Positions 17,196 through 25,892 of a DNA stretch of 64,000 nucleotides are shown piece by piece. Location: the NCBI GenBank assembly GCA_002840125.1, contig PGZF01000004.1, positions 62,001-126,000 of the forward strand. Direction: 5' to 3'. Position 1 is the stretch's first letter; each line of letters opens with the position of its first letter. Both the position numbers and the translations under genes were made by a program. This DNA is from Gammaproteobacteria bacterium HGW-Gammaproteobacteria-15. Lineage in GTDB: Bacteria; Pseudomonadota; Gammaproteobacteria; Enterobacterales; Alteromonadaceae. Below the pieces are notes generated by a model, which saw only the letters and a program-made list of their open reading frames with translations, was not told where the DNA came from and did no database searches.

Positions 17196-18260
17196 ATGCT
17201 GACAAGCAAAATTAAAGGGCCAGCGATATTTCTGGCGCAGTATCTGCCACCCGCCGGTGAGGCATGTACACTGGAATCATTATTACGCTGGGCGGCGGAA
17301 CTGGGATACAAAGGCGTGCAACTGCCAACCTGGGATAAACGCATTTTTGATTTAGAACAGGCCGCGCAGAGCCAGCAATATTGCGATCAGCTACTGGCAT
17401 TGTGCCAGCGTTATCAGTTGCAGATTACTGAATTGTCGACCCATTTGCAGGGCCAGTTAATGGCGGTACATCCGGCCTATAACGAGCTGTATCAGGGTTT
17501 TGCTCCGGCGCATGTACAAACCGAAGCGCAGAAACAACAGTGGGCTACTGAACAGCTATTACTCGCTGCACAGGCATCAAAACGGCTGGGCCTTAACTGC
17601 CATGTCACCTTCTCCGGTGCTTTGCTGTGGCATACCGTTTATCCGTGGCCGCAGCGCCCGGCCGGCCTGGTAGAGCAGGGCTTTGCCGAACTGGCACTGC
17701 GCTGGTTGCCGGTACTGGATGCCTTCGATGCAGCAGGCATTGATGTATGCTTTGAACTGCATCCGGGTGAAGATTTGCACGATGGCTTATCATTTGAGCG
17801 TTTTCTTAACGCCACCGGGCAACACCCGCGCGCCTGCATTTTGTATGATCCGAGCCATTTTCTGCTGCAGCAGATGGATTACCTGCAATTTATTGATTTT
17901 TATCATCAGCGCATCCGTGCTTTTCATGTGAAAGATGCGGAGTTTCGCCCCTCCGGTAAAGCCGGTGTTTATGGCGGCTACAGCAGCTGGCTGGAACGGC
18001 CGGGCCGGTTTCGTTCGCTTGGCGATGGCCAGATAGATTTCAATGCTATTTTCAGCAAACTAACACAATACGGCTACACCGGCTGGGCAGTGCTGGAGTG
18101 GGAATGTTGTTTAAAACACCCGCAACAGGGTGCTGCAGAAGGCGCACCTTTTATAACCAAACAGCTGATCTGTGTGGCCGAGCGGCCGTTTGATGATTTT
18201 GCCGGTGGCGCCACCGATGCCGGCCGTAACCGGCGTATTCTGGGGTTGAGCGAAGGCTGA
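17196..18260 (+). CDS. Sugar phosphate isomerase/epimerase-like TIM-barrel protein
   Basis: 354 residues of the AP-endonuclease-2-like TIM-barrel family (PF01261). Metal-ligand motifs are spread as expected: CFELHPGED, CILYDPSHF, AFHVKDAEF and AVLEWECCL. There is no export signal, so it is cytoplasmic. It is translationally close to the dehydrogenase and probably acts on the same keto-sugar as an isomerase or epimerase. Substrate unknown. Confidence 0.85.
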   Translation: MLTSKIKGPAIFLAQYLPPAGEACTLESLLRWAAELGYKGVQLPTWDKRIFDLEQAAQSQQYCDQLLALCQRYQLQITELSTHLQGQLMAVHPAYNELYQGFAPAHVQTEAQKQQWATEQLLLAAQASKRLGLNCHVTFSGALLWHTVYPWPQRPAGLVEQGFAELALRWLPVLDAFDAAGIDVCFELHPGEDLHDGLSFERFLNATGQHPRACILYDPSHFLLQQMDYLQFIDFYHQRIRAFHVKDAEFRPSGKAGVYGGYSSWLERPGRFRSLGDGQIDFNAIFSKLTQYGYTGWAVLEWECCLKHPQQGAAEGAPFITKQLICVAERPFDDFAGGATDAGRNRRILGLSEG

Positions 18261-18273
18261 GAATTTATACCCG

Positions 18274-18302
18274 TGCTGGCGGTGCGTGATAGCACCGCAG
18301 CA
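18274..18302 (+). terminator. Hairpin after the isomerase gene, possible terminator
   Basis: GCGGTGC (18279-18285) pairs with GCACCGC (18292-18298) around a six-base loop; TGCT and AGCA extend it past a bulged G. No T run follows, so it may be a transcript-stabilising or Rho-linked end rather than an intrinsic terminator. Confidence 0.35.
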
Positions 18303-18364
18303 ATGACAGACAAAAAATAACCAATCTGCTTGACAAAATTCTGTGCTGGATTTAAGTTTAGTGA

Positions 18365-18378
18365 TGTAACCGGTTTCA
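18365..18378. promoter_or_regulatory. LacI-family operator-like palindrome (site 3, DUF1080 gene)
   Basis: TGTAACCGGTTTCA, identical to site 2, 92 bp before the GTG start of the DUF1080 gene. Confidence 0.78.
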
Positions 18379-18470
18379 TTGGCAGTGATCACAGAATCAC
18401 GCCAACACAATAAATATAACGAGCGGTACCGGCCAGCAATAGCTCTGGCTACAACAAGGGGAGCGTCAAC

Positions 18471-19208
18471 GTGATCAGAGTTAACTCGGATGCGTTTTTT
18501 CGTGCAGCGGCGATCAGCCTGCTGTTGCTGGCGGCTGTTTCCGGCTGTAAACCTGCACCAACCACCTCCGAAGGCATCTCTGGTGCTGCTACAACTGATA
18601 AAACCACTGCAGACGTATCTGATGGCTGGCAATGGTTATTTAACGGCGAATCTGCCGAAGCCTGGACAGACAAAAGCGGCAACGCGATTGGTGAGCAGTG
18701 GCAAATTATCGACAACGCTCTGGTGCTTACCGCAGGTGGTGGTGGCGATATTGTCAGCAAACAAAGCTTTACCGATTTTGAGCTGGAACTGGAGTGGCAA
18801 ATTGCCGCATCCGGTAACAGTGGTATCTTCTACAAGGTTAACAGTGCGGGTTGGTCTGGTGGTTTAGAGTACCAGCTACTTGACGATGATAACTATCCCG
18901 GCCATGACAATCCTATCCATTTCACCGCTTCGTTATTTGATATTTACGCACCGCAGGTTGATGCCCACTTACCTGCCGGTAGCTGGAACCATACCCGCAT
19001 TGTAGTACGCCACCCGCAGGTTGAGCATTGGCTCAACGGCAAACTGGTACTGCAGTTTGAGTTGGGCTCCGCCGACTGGCAGCAGCGCGCTGCCAACAGC
19101 AAATTTGCCCCTAAGCATGATGTTGCTGCAGCTGAGCCCGGCCATATTATGCTGCAAGACCATAACGACAAAATAGCTTTTCGTCAGATCCGGATCCGCG
19201 CGTTATAA
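18471..19208 (+). CDS. DUF1080 lipoprotein (3-keto-glycoside hydrolase/lyase family)
   Basis: 245 residues. The lipoprotein signal ends at AVSGC. The body is one DUF1080 (PF06439) concanavalin-like jelly roll: WQWLFNGESAEAWTD, FELELEWQIAASGNSGIFYKV, GGLEYQLLDDDNYPG, GSWNHTRIVV and GHIMLQDHNDKIAFRQIRI. Characterised members cleave 3-keto-glycosides, so this enzyme would act after C3 oxidation by the neighbouring GMC dehydrogenase. GTG start seven bases after AAGGGGAG. A TIM-barrel gene follows after 12 bp. The likely location is the periplasmic face of a membrane. Confidence 0.86.
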   Translation: MIRVNSDAFFRAAAISLLLLAAVSGCKPAPTTSEGISGAATTDKTTADVSDGWQWLFNGESAEAWTDKSGNAIGEQWQIIDNALVLTAGGGGDIVSKQSFTDFELELEWQIAASGNSGIFYKVNSAGWSGGLEYQLLDDDNYPGHDNPIHFTASLFDIYAPQVDAHLPAGSWNHTRIVVRHPQVEHWLNGKLVLQFELGSADWQQRAANSKFAPKHDVAAAEPGHIMLQDHNDKIAFRQIRIRAL

Positions 19209-19220
19209 CAGGAGCATGCT

Positions 19221-20135
19221 ATGAAATTCAGTGGGATTAACCGCCGCCATTTTTTGCGCCGTACCTTTGCCGGTGCTGCTATTGCAGGCCTGGCCAGCCA
19301 GTTACCGCTAAGCTGGTCGGTGCTCGCGGCCAGCCCGGTGCAGCCAAAAATTTCGCTGGCACAGTGGTCGTTACACCGCCAGTTACGTTCTGGCCAGTTA
19401 AAGGTACTGGATTTTGCTGTAAAAACCCGGCGCGACTTTCAGCTGGGCGCGGTGGAATACGTAAATCAGTTTTTTGCTGACAAGGCGCAGGATCAAGTTT
19501 TTTTACGCCAGTTAAAACAGCGCGCCGATGACAGCGGTGTCAGCAGCTTATTGATTATGGTCGACGCTGAAGGTGACCTGGCGGCAGTGGAGGCAAAACA
19601 GCGCCAGCAGGCGGTAGAAAACCACTATAAGTGGGTTGAAGCTGCAGCGTTTTTAGGTTGCCATGCTATCCGCGTCAGTATTGCTGATAACGCCAAAACG
19701 GACGCCTTAGAGATGCAACAGGCGGCAGTGCTGGGCCTGCAGCAACTGGCGCAGTTTGCTGCACCTTTTGGTATCAGCATTATTGTCGAAAACCATATGG
19801 GCCACTCTATGGATGCCAACTGGCTGGCCACGGTATTGCAGCAGGCCGGTAATGTGGGCAGCCTGCCGGATTTTGGTAACTTTAGCGGCGATAAGTATCA
19901 GGGTACGCAATTACTGCTGCCATTTGCCAAAGGCATCAGTGCCAAGAGTTTTGCTTTTAATGAAAACGGCGCAGAGAGCAGTATCGATTATCATCGAATG
20001 TGGCAGTTGATCCAAAGCTCGGGCTATCAGGGCTATATCGGTATTGAATATGAAGGTGAAAATGCCGACGAAGATGCCGGGATCCGTGCCACGCGCGATT
20101 TATTGCTGGCAGTAGCCAATCATGCCGGGCGTTGA
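19221..20135 (+). CDS. Tat-exported TIM-barrel sugar isomerase/epimerase-like protein
   Basis: 304 residues with a twin-arginine signal (NRRHFLRRTFAGAAIAGLA, then SWSVLAA). The body is a PF01261-type TIM barrel: ISLAQWSLHR near the start, IIVENHMGH, LPDFGNF and GYIGIEYEGE carry the presumed metal ligands. Export through Tat fits a folded metal enzyme working in the periplasm with the DUF1080 lipoprotein just upstream (12 bp gap, SD AGGAG). Exact reaction unknown. Confidence 0.84.
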   Translation: MKFSGINRRHFLRRTFAGAAIAGLASQLPLSWSVLAASPVQPKISLAQWSLHRQLRSGQLKVLDFAVKTRRDFQLGAVEYVNQFFADKAQDQVFLRQLKQRADDSGVSSLLIMVDAEGDLAAVEAKQRQQAVENHYKWVEAAAFLGCHAIRVSIADNAKTDALEMQQAAVLGLQQLAQFAAPFGISIIVENHMGHSMDANWLATVLQQAGNVGSLPDFGNFSGDKYQGTQLLLPFAKGISAKSFAFNENGAESSIDYHRMWQLIQSSGYQGYIGIEYEGENADEDAGIRATRDLLLAVANHAGR

Positions 20136-20160
20136 GGTTGAATTTAATGCCCGGTTTTTT
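20125..20160 (+). terminator. Probable intrinsic terminator after the TIM-barrel gene
   Basis: CCGGGC (20125-20130) pairs with GCCCGG (20149-20154) across an 18-base loop and is followed by six T. The left arm overlaps the final codons of the gene. Confidence 0.5.
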
Positions 20161-20169
20161 GCCTGTTTA

Positions 20170-20183
20170 TGTAACCGGTTACA
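20170..20183. promoter_or_regulatory. LacI-family operator-like palindrome (site 4, GMC dehydrogenase gene)
   Basis: Perfect TGTAACCGGTTACA, identical to site 1, 110 bp before the GMC gene start and just after the previous unit's terminator. Confidence 0.8.
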
Positions 20184-20293
20184 AGGGGGTGTTCAACTAA
20201 GTAGTTCCAAGCCGGCAGGCCGTTAGCAGCCGGGCGGCATAATTATTATAACAAAGCACATTATGCAAAGTGTGCAGACGAGGAGAGTGCAAG

Positions 20294-22090
20294 ATGTCAG
20301 GAGCATCCGGACAACAGGAATATGATGTAATCGTAGTTGGCTCTGGCGCCGGCGGCGGTATGTCAGCATTAATATTAAGCATTGCCGGTTTAAAGGTGTT
20401 AATGCTTGAAGCAGGGCGGCATTACGACCCGGTAACCGAAACGCCGATGTTTAATCTGCCCAAAGAGGCGCCGCTGCGCGGTGCCAGCACCCCGGACAAA
20501 CCTTTTGGTTTTTATGACGCTACCATCGACGGTGGCTGGCAGGTGCCGGGTGAACCTTATACCCAGGCCAGCCGCGAGCCACAACAACGGTTTGACTGGT
20601 GGCGGGCCCGTATGCTGGGCGGGCGCACCAACCACTGGGGCCGTATTTCACTGCGTAACGGCGAGTATGACTTTAAACCCTACAGCCGCGATGGCCTGGG
20701 TTTTGACTGGCCGATAAGCTATGCCGATTTAGCGCCTTACTATGATAAAACCGAACTGTTAATTGGCGTGTACGGTGACACCGGCCACGGCCTGGAAAAC
20801 ACGCCGGATTCGCCCGAGGGCATTTTACAGCCGGCTCCCAAGCCGCGTGCTTATGAACTGTTGGCGAAAAAATCCTGTGATGAACTGAATATTCCGGTGA
20901 TCCCGGCGCATCTGGCCATTTTAAGCCAGCGTCAGGATCACACCCGGCTGCCGGCGAAGCTGTTTCCAAACAGTTCGCTGGGGCAAAAAGTGGTGGCCGA
21001 TTCTATGCAATCCCGTGCCGCCTGTTTCTGGGCTACGCCTTGTGGCCGTGGCTGTTCTATCAAGGCCAATTTTCAGTCAACTACGGTGTTGATCCCGCCG
21101 GCGCTGGCCACCGGCAATCTGACCATTATTACCGATGCTATGGTACGCGAAGTTACGCTGAATAAGGCCGGTAAAGCAGATGGCGTGATCTACATCGATA
21201 AAAACAGCCGCGAGGAAGTAAAAGTAAAAGGCCGTGCAGTTGTAGTCGCTGCCAGTGCGGCAGAAACGGCGCGCATTTTCCTTAATTCGCGCAGCCCGCT
21301 GTTTCCGGACGGCATTGCCAACAGTTCCGGCCTGGTCGGTAAATACCTGATGGATACCGTGGGTGCCGGTGTCGGCGGCCAAATTCCGGCGCTGGAAAAC
21401 CTGCCGCCGATGAATGAAGACGGCTCCTCTGGTATGCATCTGTATCAGCCCTGGTGGCTGTATAAACAGCAAAAGGCCGGCAAGCTGAATTTTGCCCGTG
21501 GTTACCATATTGAAATGAGCGGTGGCCGGGGCATGCCGGGGGCCGGCGCTTTTGGTGGCCTGCAAAGCTTTACTGAAGGGGCTTACGGTGCCGATTTTAA
21601 ACAGGCGTGCCGGCGCTATTACGGCACCTTTGTGCACTTTGATGGCCGTGGCGAAATGATCCCGAACGAAAACAGCTATGCCGAACTGGACCCGACAGTG
21701 GTGGATCAGTGGGGCATACCAGTGCTGAAGTTTCATTGGCAGTGGTCCGAGCATGAGATAAATCAGGCGGCGCATATGCAAAAAACCTTCGCCGACATTA
21801 TTACCGGTATGGGCGGCAAGGTAACCAGCAACATAGAAACGGACGGCCGCAAAGCCATCATGAACGGCGGCGCCATTATTCACGAAGTCGGCGGCACCAT
21901 TATGGGCGCTGATCGCAAAAAATCGGTGTTGAATCAGTATTGTCAGGCCTGGGATGTACCCAACCTGTTTGTCACCGACGGCGCGCCTTTTGCGTCCAAC
22001 GCCGATAAAAACCCCACTCTGACTATTCTGGCGCTGGCCTGGCGCACCAGTGATTACATTGTTGAGCAGTTCAAGCAAAGGAATATCTGA
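20294..22090 (+). CDS. GMC-family FAD dehydrogenase, probable glucoside 3-dehydrogenase large subunit
   Basis: 598 residues. FAD loop VVGSGAGGGMSAL near the N-terminus, MLGGRTNHWGR, and the C-terminal GMC active-site HEVGGTIMG (His) with FASNADKNPTLTI (Asn). A cysteine cluster C-x5-C-x3-C (about residues 243-253) recalls the iron-sulfur ligands of bacterial FAD-glucose and glucoside-3-dehydrogenases. No signal peptide of its own; it would be exported with the Tat-tagged small subunit that follows after 1 bp. ATG 20294, six bases after AGGAGAG; GTG 20270 rejected. Known relatives oxidise C3 of glucosides and disaccharides. A cytochrome c partner is not encoded next door. Confidence 0.88.
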   Translation: MSGASGQQEYDVIVVGSGAGGGMSALILSIAGLKVLMLEAGRHYDPVTETPMFNLPKEAPLRGASTPDKPFGFYDATIDGGWQVPGEPYTQASREPQQRFDWWRARMLGGRTNHWGRISLRNGEYDFKPYSRDGLGFDWPISYADLAPYYDKTELLIGVYGDTGHGLENTPDSPEGILQPAPKPRAYELLAKKSCDELNIPVIPAHLAILSQRQDHTRLPAKLFPNSSLGQKVVADSMQSRAACFWATPCGRGCSIKANFQSTTVLIPPALATGNLTIITDAMVREVTLNKAGKADGVIYIDKNSREEVKVKGRAVVVAASAAETARIFLNSRSPLFPDGIANSSGLVGKYLMDTVGAGVGGQIPALENLPPMNEDGSSGMHLYQPWWLYKQQKAGKLNFARGYHIEMSGGRGMPGAGAFGGLQSFTEGAYGADFKQACRRYYGTFVHFDGRGEMIPNENSYAELDPTVVDQWGIPVLKFHWQWSEHEINQAAHMQKTFADIITGMGGKVTSNIETDGRKAIMNGGAIIHEVGGTIMGADRKKSVLNQYCQAWDVPNLFVTDGAPFASNADKNPTLTILALAWRTSDYIVEQFKQRNI

Positions 22091-22091
22091 T

Positions 22092-22760
22092 ATGGCAGAC
22101 GATAACTACAACGACAACAGCAACAACACCAACTTAAAACGCCGTGATGCATTAAAACTGCTGGCTACAGCGGCCGTATCGATACCGGTGCTGAGTATGG
22201 CTGGCCATGCCGCGGCGGTAACGGCTAAAACCAAAGGCGCCGAGCTAATTTACCGGCCTACCGATCCGGATATGCTCAAGCCGGTAGTGCCCTGGTCCAT
22301 GATATTAACCCAGGCAGAACTGGATGATCTGGCCGTACTGGCTGACATTATTATTCCAGCCGATGCGCAGTCGCCGTCGGCGGCCAGCCTGGGGGCGCAG
22401 CACTTTATTAATGAATGGGTCAGCGCGCCTTATCCGCAACAGAAAGCCGATCTGGTACTGGTACGTGGCGGCTTGGTTTGGTTAAACGGCGAAGCAAAAA
22501 AACGCTTTGGTAAAGCGTTCGCCAAACTCAGTACTGCTGAGCAACGACAAATTTGTGACGATATCCGTTACGAACCCAAAGCCGCCGCCAACCTGAAGCA
22601 CGGCGCCCGCTTCTTTGCCAAAGTGCGCGATTTAACTGCCACAGCCTTTTACACCACGGAACCCGGTATGGCCGACATCGGCTATATCGGCAATAAACCT
22701 ATGGCCAATTTTGACGGCCCGTCTGATGAGGTGCTGCGCAAACTAAAACTAAAGAGTTAA
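22092..22760 (+). CDS. Gluconate 2-dehydrogenase subunit-3-like protein (Tat hitchhiker subunit)
   Basis: 222 residues. The N-terminus has a twin-arginine-type signal (LKRRDALKLLATAAVSIPVLSMAGHAAA), followed by the subunit-3 domain: TQAELDDLAVLADIIIPAD, then an alpha-helical body. In glucose, gluconate and glucoside dehydrogenases this small subunit carries the export signal and stabilises the GMC subunit. The start at 22092 is preceded by AAGGA; an in-frame ATG at 22050 lies inside the GMC gene and is unlikely. Confidence 0.87.
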   Translation: MADDNYNDNSNNTNLKRRDALKLLATAAVSIPVLSMAGHAAAVTAKTKGAELIYRPTDPDMLKPVVPWSMILTQAELDDLAVLADIIIPADAQSPSAASLGAQHFINEWVSAPYPQQKADLVLVRGGLVWLNGEAKKRFGKAFAKLSTAEQRQICDDIRYEPKAAANLKHGARFFAKVRDLTATAFYTTEPGMADIGYIGNKPMANFDGPSDEVLRKLKLKS

Positions 22761-22766
22761 ACCAAA

Positions 22767-22786
22767 GCCCTCCGCTAAGTGAGGGC
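22767..22786 (+). terminator. Weak hairpin after the dehydrogenase operon
   Basis: GCCCTC (22767-22772) and GAGGGC (22781-22786) form a 6-bp stem with an eight-base loop but no T run follows. It may end the transcript or be incidental. Confidence 0.3.
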
Positions 22787-22896
22787 GCTCGGGAATGACA
22801 CAAGTGAAAAAACAGGGTTCTGACTGCGTTTAGGCGGTAAGAGAAACTCATTGCTCAGAACAATATTTAAAACTAAAAAAATGAGAGCAACATACT

Positions 22897-25863
22897 ATGT
22901 ACAGTAACAAAAGGTACAGTAAAACGGGGAACACTACACAGCCTGTAAGGCTGCGTAAACACCAACTGGCACAAGCTATCAGCCTGAGTCTGTTATTAAC
23001 GGCTACTTGCAATACTGCGCTGGCTCAGGAAGCTGAGCCAGCGACAGAAACCAAAGCTGAAGCCGAAATTGAAGTAGTACAGGTACGCGGTATCCGGGCC
23101 AGTATGGCGGAGAATATGGCAATCAAACGCTTATCCAGCGCGGTGGTGGATGCTATTACCGCCGAGGATATCGGTAAGTTTCCGGATAAAAACGTTGCCG
23201 ATTCCTTGCAACGCGTGCCTGGCGTGGTTATTCAGCGTGACGGCGGAGAGGGTTCAACCGTTAGTATCCGTGGTTTATCGTCTGATCTGACGTTTACCCA
23301 GCTAAATGGTAACTTTATTGCATCGTCACCCGGCGAACCCTCACGTTCATTTGATTACACCCTGTTGCCATCAGCGATGATCCAGACAGTAGAAGTGTTT
23401 AAATCGCCGGAAGCCCGTTTGGACGCCGGCGGTGTGGGCGGCACAGTGTTGCTACATACCCGCAAGCCGTTTGATATGGAAGCTAATTCCGGCGTGTTAA
23501 ATATTGAATCGACCTACGCTGATGTTACCGATAAACACGAGCCACAGTTTACCGGGGTGTATTCGTGGAAAAACGATGCTGAGAGCCTGGGCCTGCTGGT
23601 GGGATATACCCGGCAAAACCGTACCAGCCGTGTGTTGTCGGGTGGTACCGATTCGAGTGTCTGGCGTTGGGGCGGTGTGGCCGATACGGCAGTAGATGTT
23701 AATGGCAATCCGGTAGACAACAACAACAACTGGGCTGCGCTGACAGATGCACAGGGCAATGTTTATAGCGGGGTCTGGTTTCCGCAGGTGGCCCGGGTTG
23801 GTGTAACCAAAGAAGAGCGCGATCGAGAAGGCGTACAGCTTACCGGGCAATGGCGACCTACCGACCGGCTGGAGCTGGGGTTTAACTATTTTGGTTTTAC
23901 TCTGGGTCAGGACAGAACCCGTTCAGTGGTATCTATGCCGGAGTGGTCATTAAACCCTAATTTTCTTACCGGCGTAACGCTGGATGCTTCCGGCACCATC
24001 ATTACCGGCATGGATTATACCGTCGGCGCCGGTGGGGCCGAGAATGATTTGCAGTTTCCCTGGATGAATGGCAGCTATGTCAGGGAAGAGTCTACCTCAG
24101 ATACGTTCGATTTTAACTTCAGTTACGAGGGTGACAGCTACCGCTTGAAACTGATTGCCGGTAATACCAAAGCTAAAGGTGGGCCAACAGAAAGCTGGGA
24201 TGTGGCGTATAAAAGTTCGAACTGGGGCGAAAACCAGCCCTTTATTGAAAATGCTGCACAGTACGCTGGCTGGTCAACGGGTGATCGTATGTCAATGTAT
24301 ATGGATCCTAACACGCTAACCAACCTGCTAAGTGGTGTCGGTGGCGGGCGTGACCCTGGCTCGTCTAACTCCAGCTTTGTGCGCAGTACGCTGGAAGAGC
24401 GCTACTATCAGCTGGATCTTGATTTTGATGTCGACTGGGGCATTTTCACGCTGGTTCGTACCGGATTAAAATTTCGTGATGCCAAATTGCACCGCGAAAC
24501 CGGGAATAACTTCTTTCTGGCGCCGGATTTTGATATTGAAGGCGCGCTGGCCAGCGGCCGCGGTATTGATCAGTTCGACAGCTACCAATGGAACGGTGGC
24601 ATGCCACTGGCAAAAGACGTATTAAAAACAAATGGCGAAGGTAATATTGCCGGTGGTTTTAATATTAACCTGATGCCAGTGATCGACTGGGACAAATACC
24701 GCGACATTATTTTAAGCAACTACAAACCCTATACCCGGATTGAAGATAACTTTGTCTACAACATCCGTGAGCAAGGTGAAGCCTTTTATCTGCAGGGCGA
24801 TTTCAGCTTTGGTGATTTCCGCGGTAACACCGGTGTACGGGTAGTAAAAACCAAAACTACCGGCGAATCGACCGATCTATACACCTACTTCCTTGATCAT
24901 ACCGACGATGTAACCGGTTTACCTGTTACCGGCGACGCTCGCTTTGTTGAAAACTGGCAGTTGATATCGCAAACCACGGAAGAAACCTATGTGCTACCCA
25001 GCCTGAACCTGGTGTGGGACGCCGGCGATAACCTGGTGGTGCGCGGCGCGCTCGCAAAAGTGATGTCGCCGCCGGGCTACAGTGATTTGGGCAGCCAGGA
25101 GCGCATCAGCTTTGTCTCAGACGAATGGGCCGACGACCGTGCCGCCTTTAACACCCAGCCTGGTTTTAGCGGTAGTGGCGGTAATAAAAACCTCAAGCCG
25201 TTTGAATCGATGCAGGCCGATCTGTCGATTGAGTATTACTACGGCACCGGTTCGGCGGTGGGTATGGCGCTGTTTTACAAAGACGTTGATAACTTTGTCG
25301 TGCCGCTGATCATTGACTCGGTGCGCGATTTTGCTGGCCAGCCGGGTGTGGTTGAACCGGGCCAGATTACCATCAGCCCTTACAGCACGGTAGGTAATGG
25401 TACCAATGCAAAGTCACAGGGCGTAGAGCTGTTTATTCAGCATGCCTTTGCCAACGGCTTTGGTCTTAATGCCAACTATACCTACAACAAAACCAACCAG
25501 GCTGACGTTAATGTCGATGGCGAAAAATTTGGCGAATCGCCTTTAGTGGGCAGTGCCAAGTACCAGTACAACCTGTCGGCGTTTTACGAAACCGATAATT
25601 ACAGTATCCGGGCATCGTACAACAAGCGCGGTGAAACGGTACTGGGCATTAACAGTGGTTTAAACGTGTATCAGGACCCTTATGATCAAGTGGATGTAAA
25701 TGCCACCTATGCCCTGACAGAGCGCTGGCTGCTAAGCGCATCGGTAATCAACCTGACCGAATCTGAATCCACGTCCAGATTAGGCAATGACACCAATGCC
25801 CGTTTTTTAAGCAATAGCTACGCTGGCCGACGTTACTACGCCGGTATCACGTTTAATTTCTGA
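22897..25863 (+). CDS. TonB-dependent receptor (Xanthomonas/Caulobacter type)
   Basis: 988 residues. Signal peptide ends near residue 43 (ISLSLLLTATCNTALA). TonB-box-like EVVQVRGIRASM, plug domain VADSLQRVPGVVIQRDGGEGSTVSIRGL to VEVFKSPEARLDAGGVGGTV, then a 22-strand barrel ending in RRYYAGITFNF with terminal Phe. The subfamily imports oligosaccharides in Alteromonadales and Caulobacter. It sits between the glucoside-oxidation genes and the discoidin lipoprotein/GlcNAc genes; no palindrome of the TGTAACCGG type precedes it. Substrate is probably a glycoside or glycan, not iron. Confidence 0.92.
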   Translation: MYSNKRYSKTGNTTQPVRLRKHQLAQAISLSLLLTATCNTALAQEAEPATETKAEAEIEVVQVRGIRASMAENMAIKRLSSAVVDAITAEDIGKFPDKNVADSLQRVPGVVIQRDGGEGSTVSIRGLSSDLTFTQLNGNFIASSPGEPSRSFDYTLLPSAMIQTVEVFKSPEARLDAGGVGGTVLLHTRKPFDMEANSGVLNIESTYADVTDKHEPQFTGVYSWKNDAESLGLLVGYTRQNRTSRVLSGGTDSSVWRWGGVADTAVDVNGNPVDNNNNWAALTDAQGNVYSGVWFPQVARVGVTKEERDREGVQLTGQWRPTDRLELGFNYFGFTLGQDRTRSVVSMPEWSLNPNFLTGVTLDASGTIITGMDYTVGAGGAENDLQFPWMNGSYVREESTSDTFDFNFSYEGDSYRLKLIAGNTKAKGGPTESWDVAYKSSNWGENQPFIENAAQYAGWSTGDRMSMYMDPNTLTNLLSGVGGGRDPGSSNSSFVRSTLEERYYQLDLDFDVDWGIFTLVRTGLKFRDAKLHRETGNNFFLAPDFDIEGALASGRGIDQFDSYQWNGGMPLAKDVLKTNGEGNIAGGFNINLMPVIDWDKYRDIILSNYKPYTRIEDNFVYNIREQGEAFYLQGDFSFGDFRGNTGVRVVKTKTTGESTDLYTYFLDHTDDVTGLPVTGDARFVENWQLISQTTEETYVLPSLNLVWDAGDNLVVRGALAKVMSPPGYSDLGSQERISFVSDEWADDRAAFNTQPGFSGSGGNKNLKPFESMQADLSIEYYYGTGSAVGMALFYKDVDNFVVPLIIDSVRDFAGQPGVVEPGQITISPYSTVGNGTNAKSQGVELFIQHAFANGFGLNANYTYNKTNQADVNVDGEKFGESPLVGSAKYQYNLSAFYETDNYSIRASYNKRGETVLGINSGLNVYQDPYDQVDVNATYALTERWLLSASVINLTESESTSRLGNDTNARFLSNSYAGRRYYAGITFNF

Positions 25864-25892
25864 ACCATGCACACAAAGAGGCAGAATATATA

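Noticed and set aside
21077-22078. Long antisense open frame (333 codons) opposite the GMC dehydrogenase
   Set aside because: It mirrors a well-supported gene, has no family resemblance and arises from codon composition.
24909-24922. TGTAACCGGTTTAC inside the TonB receptor gene
   Set aside because: Nearly the LacI-type palindrome, but it lies in coding sequence and its outer arm does not match; probably chance.
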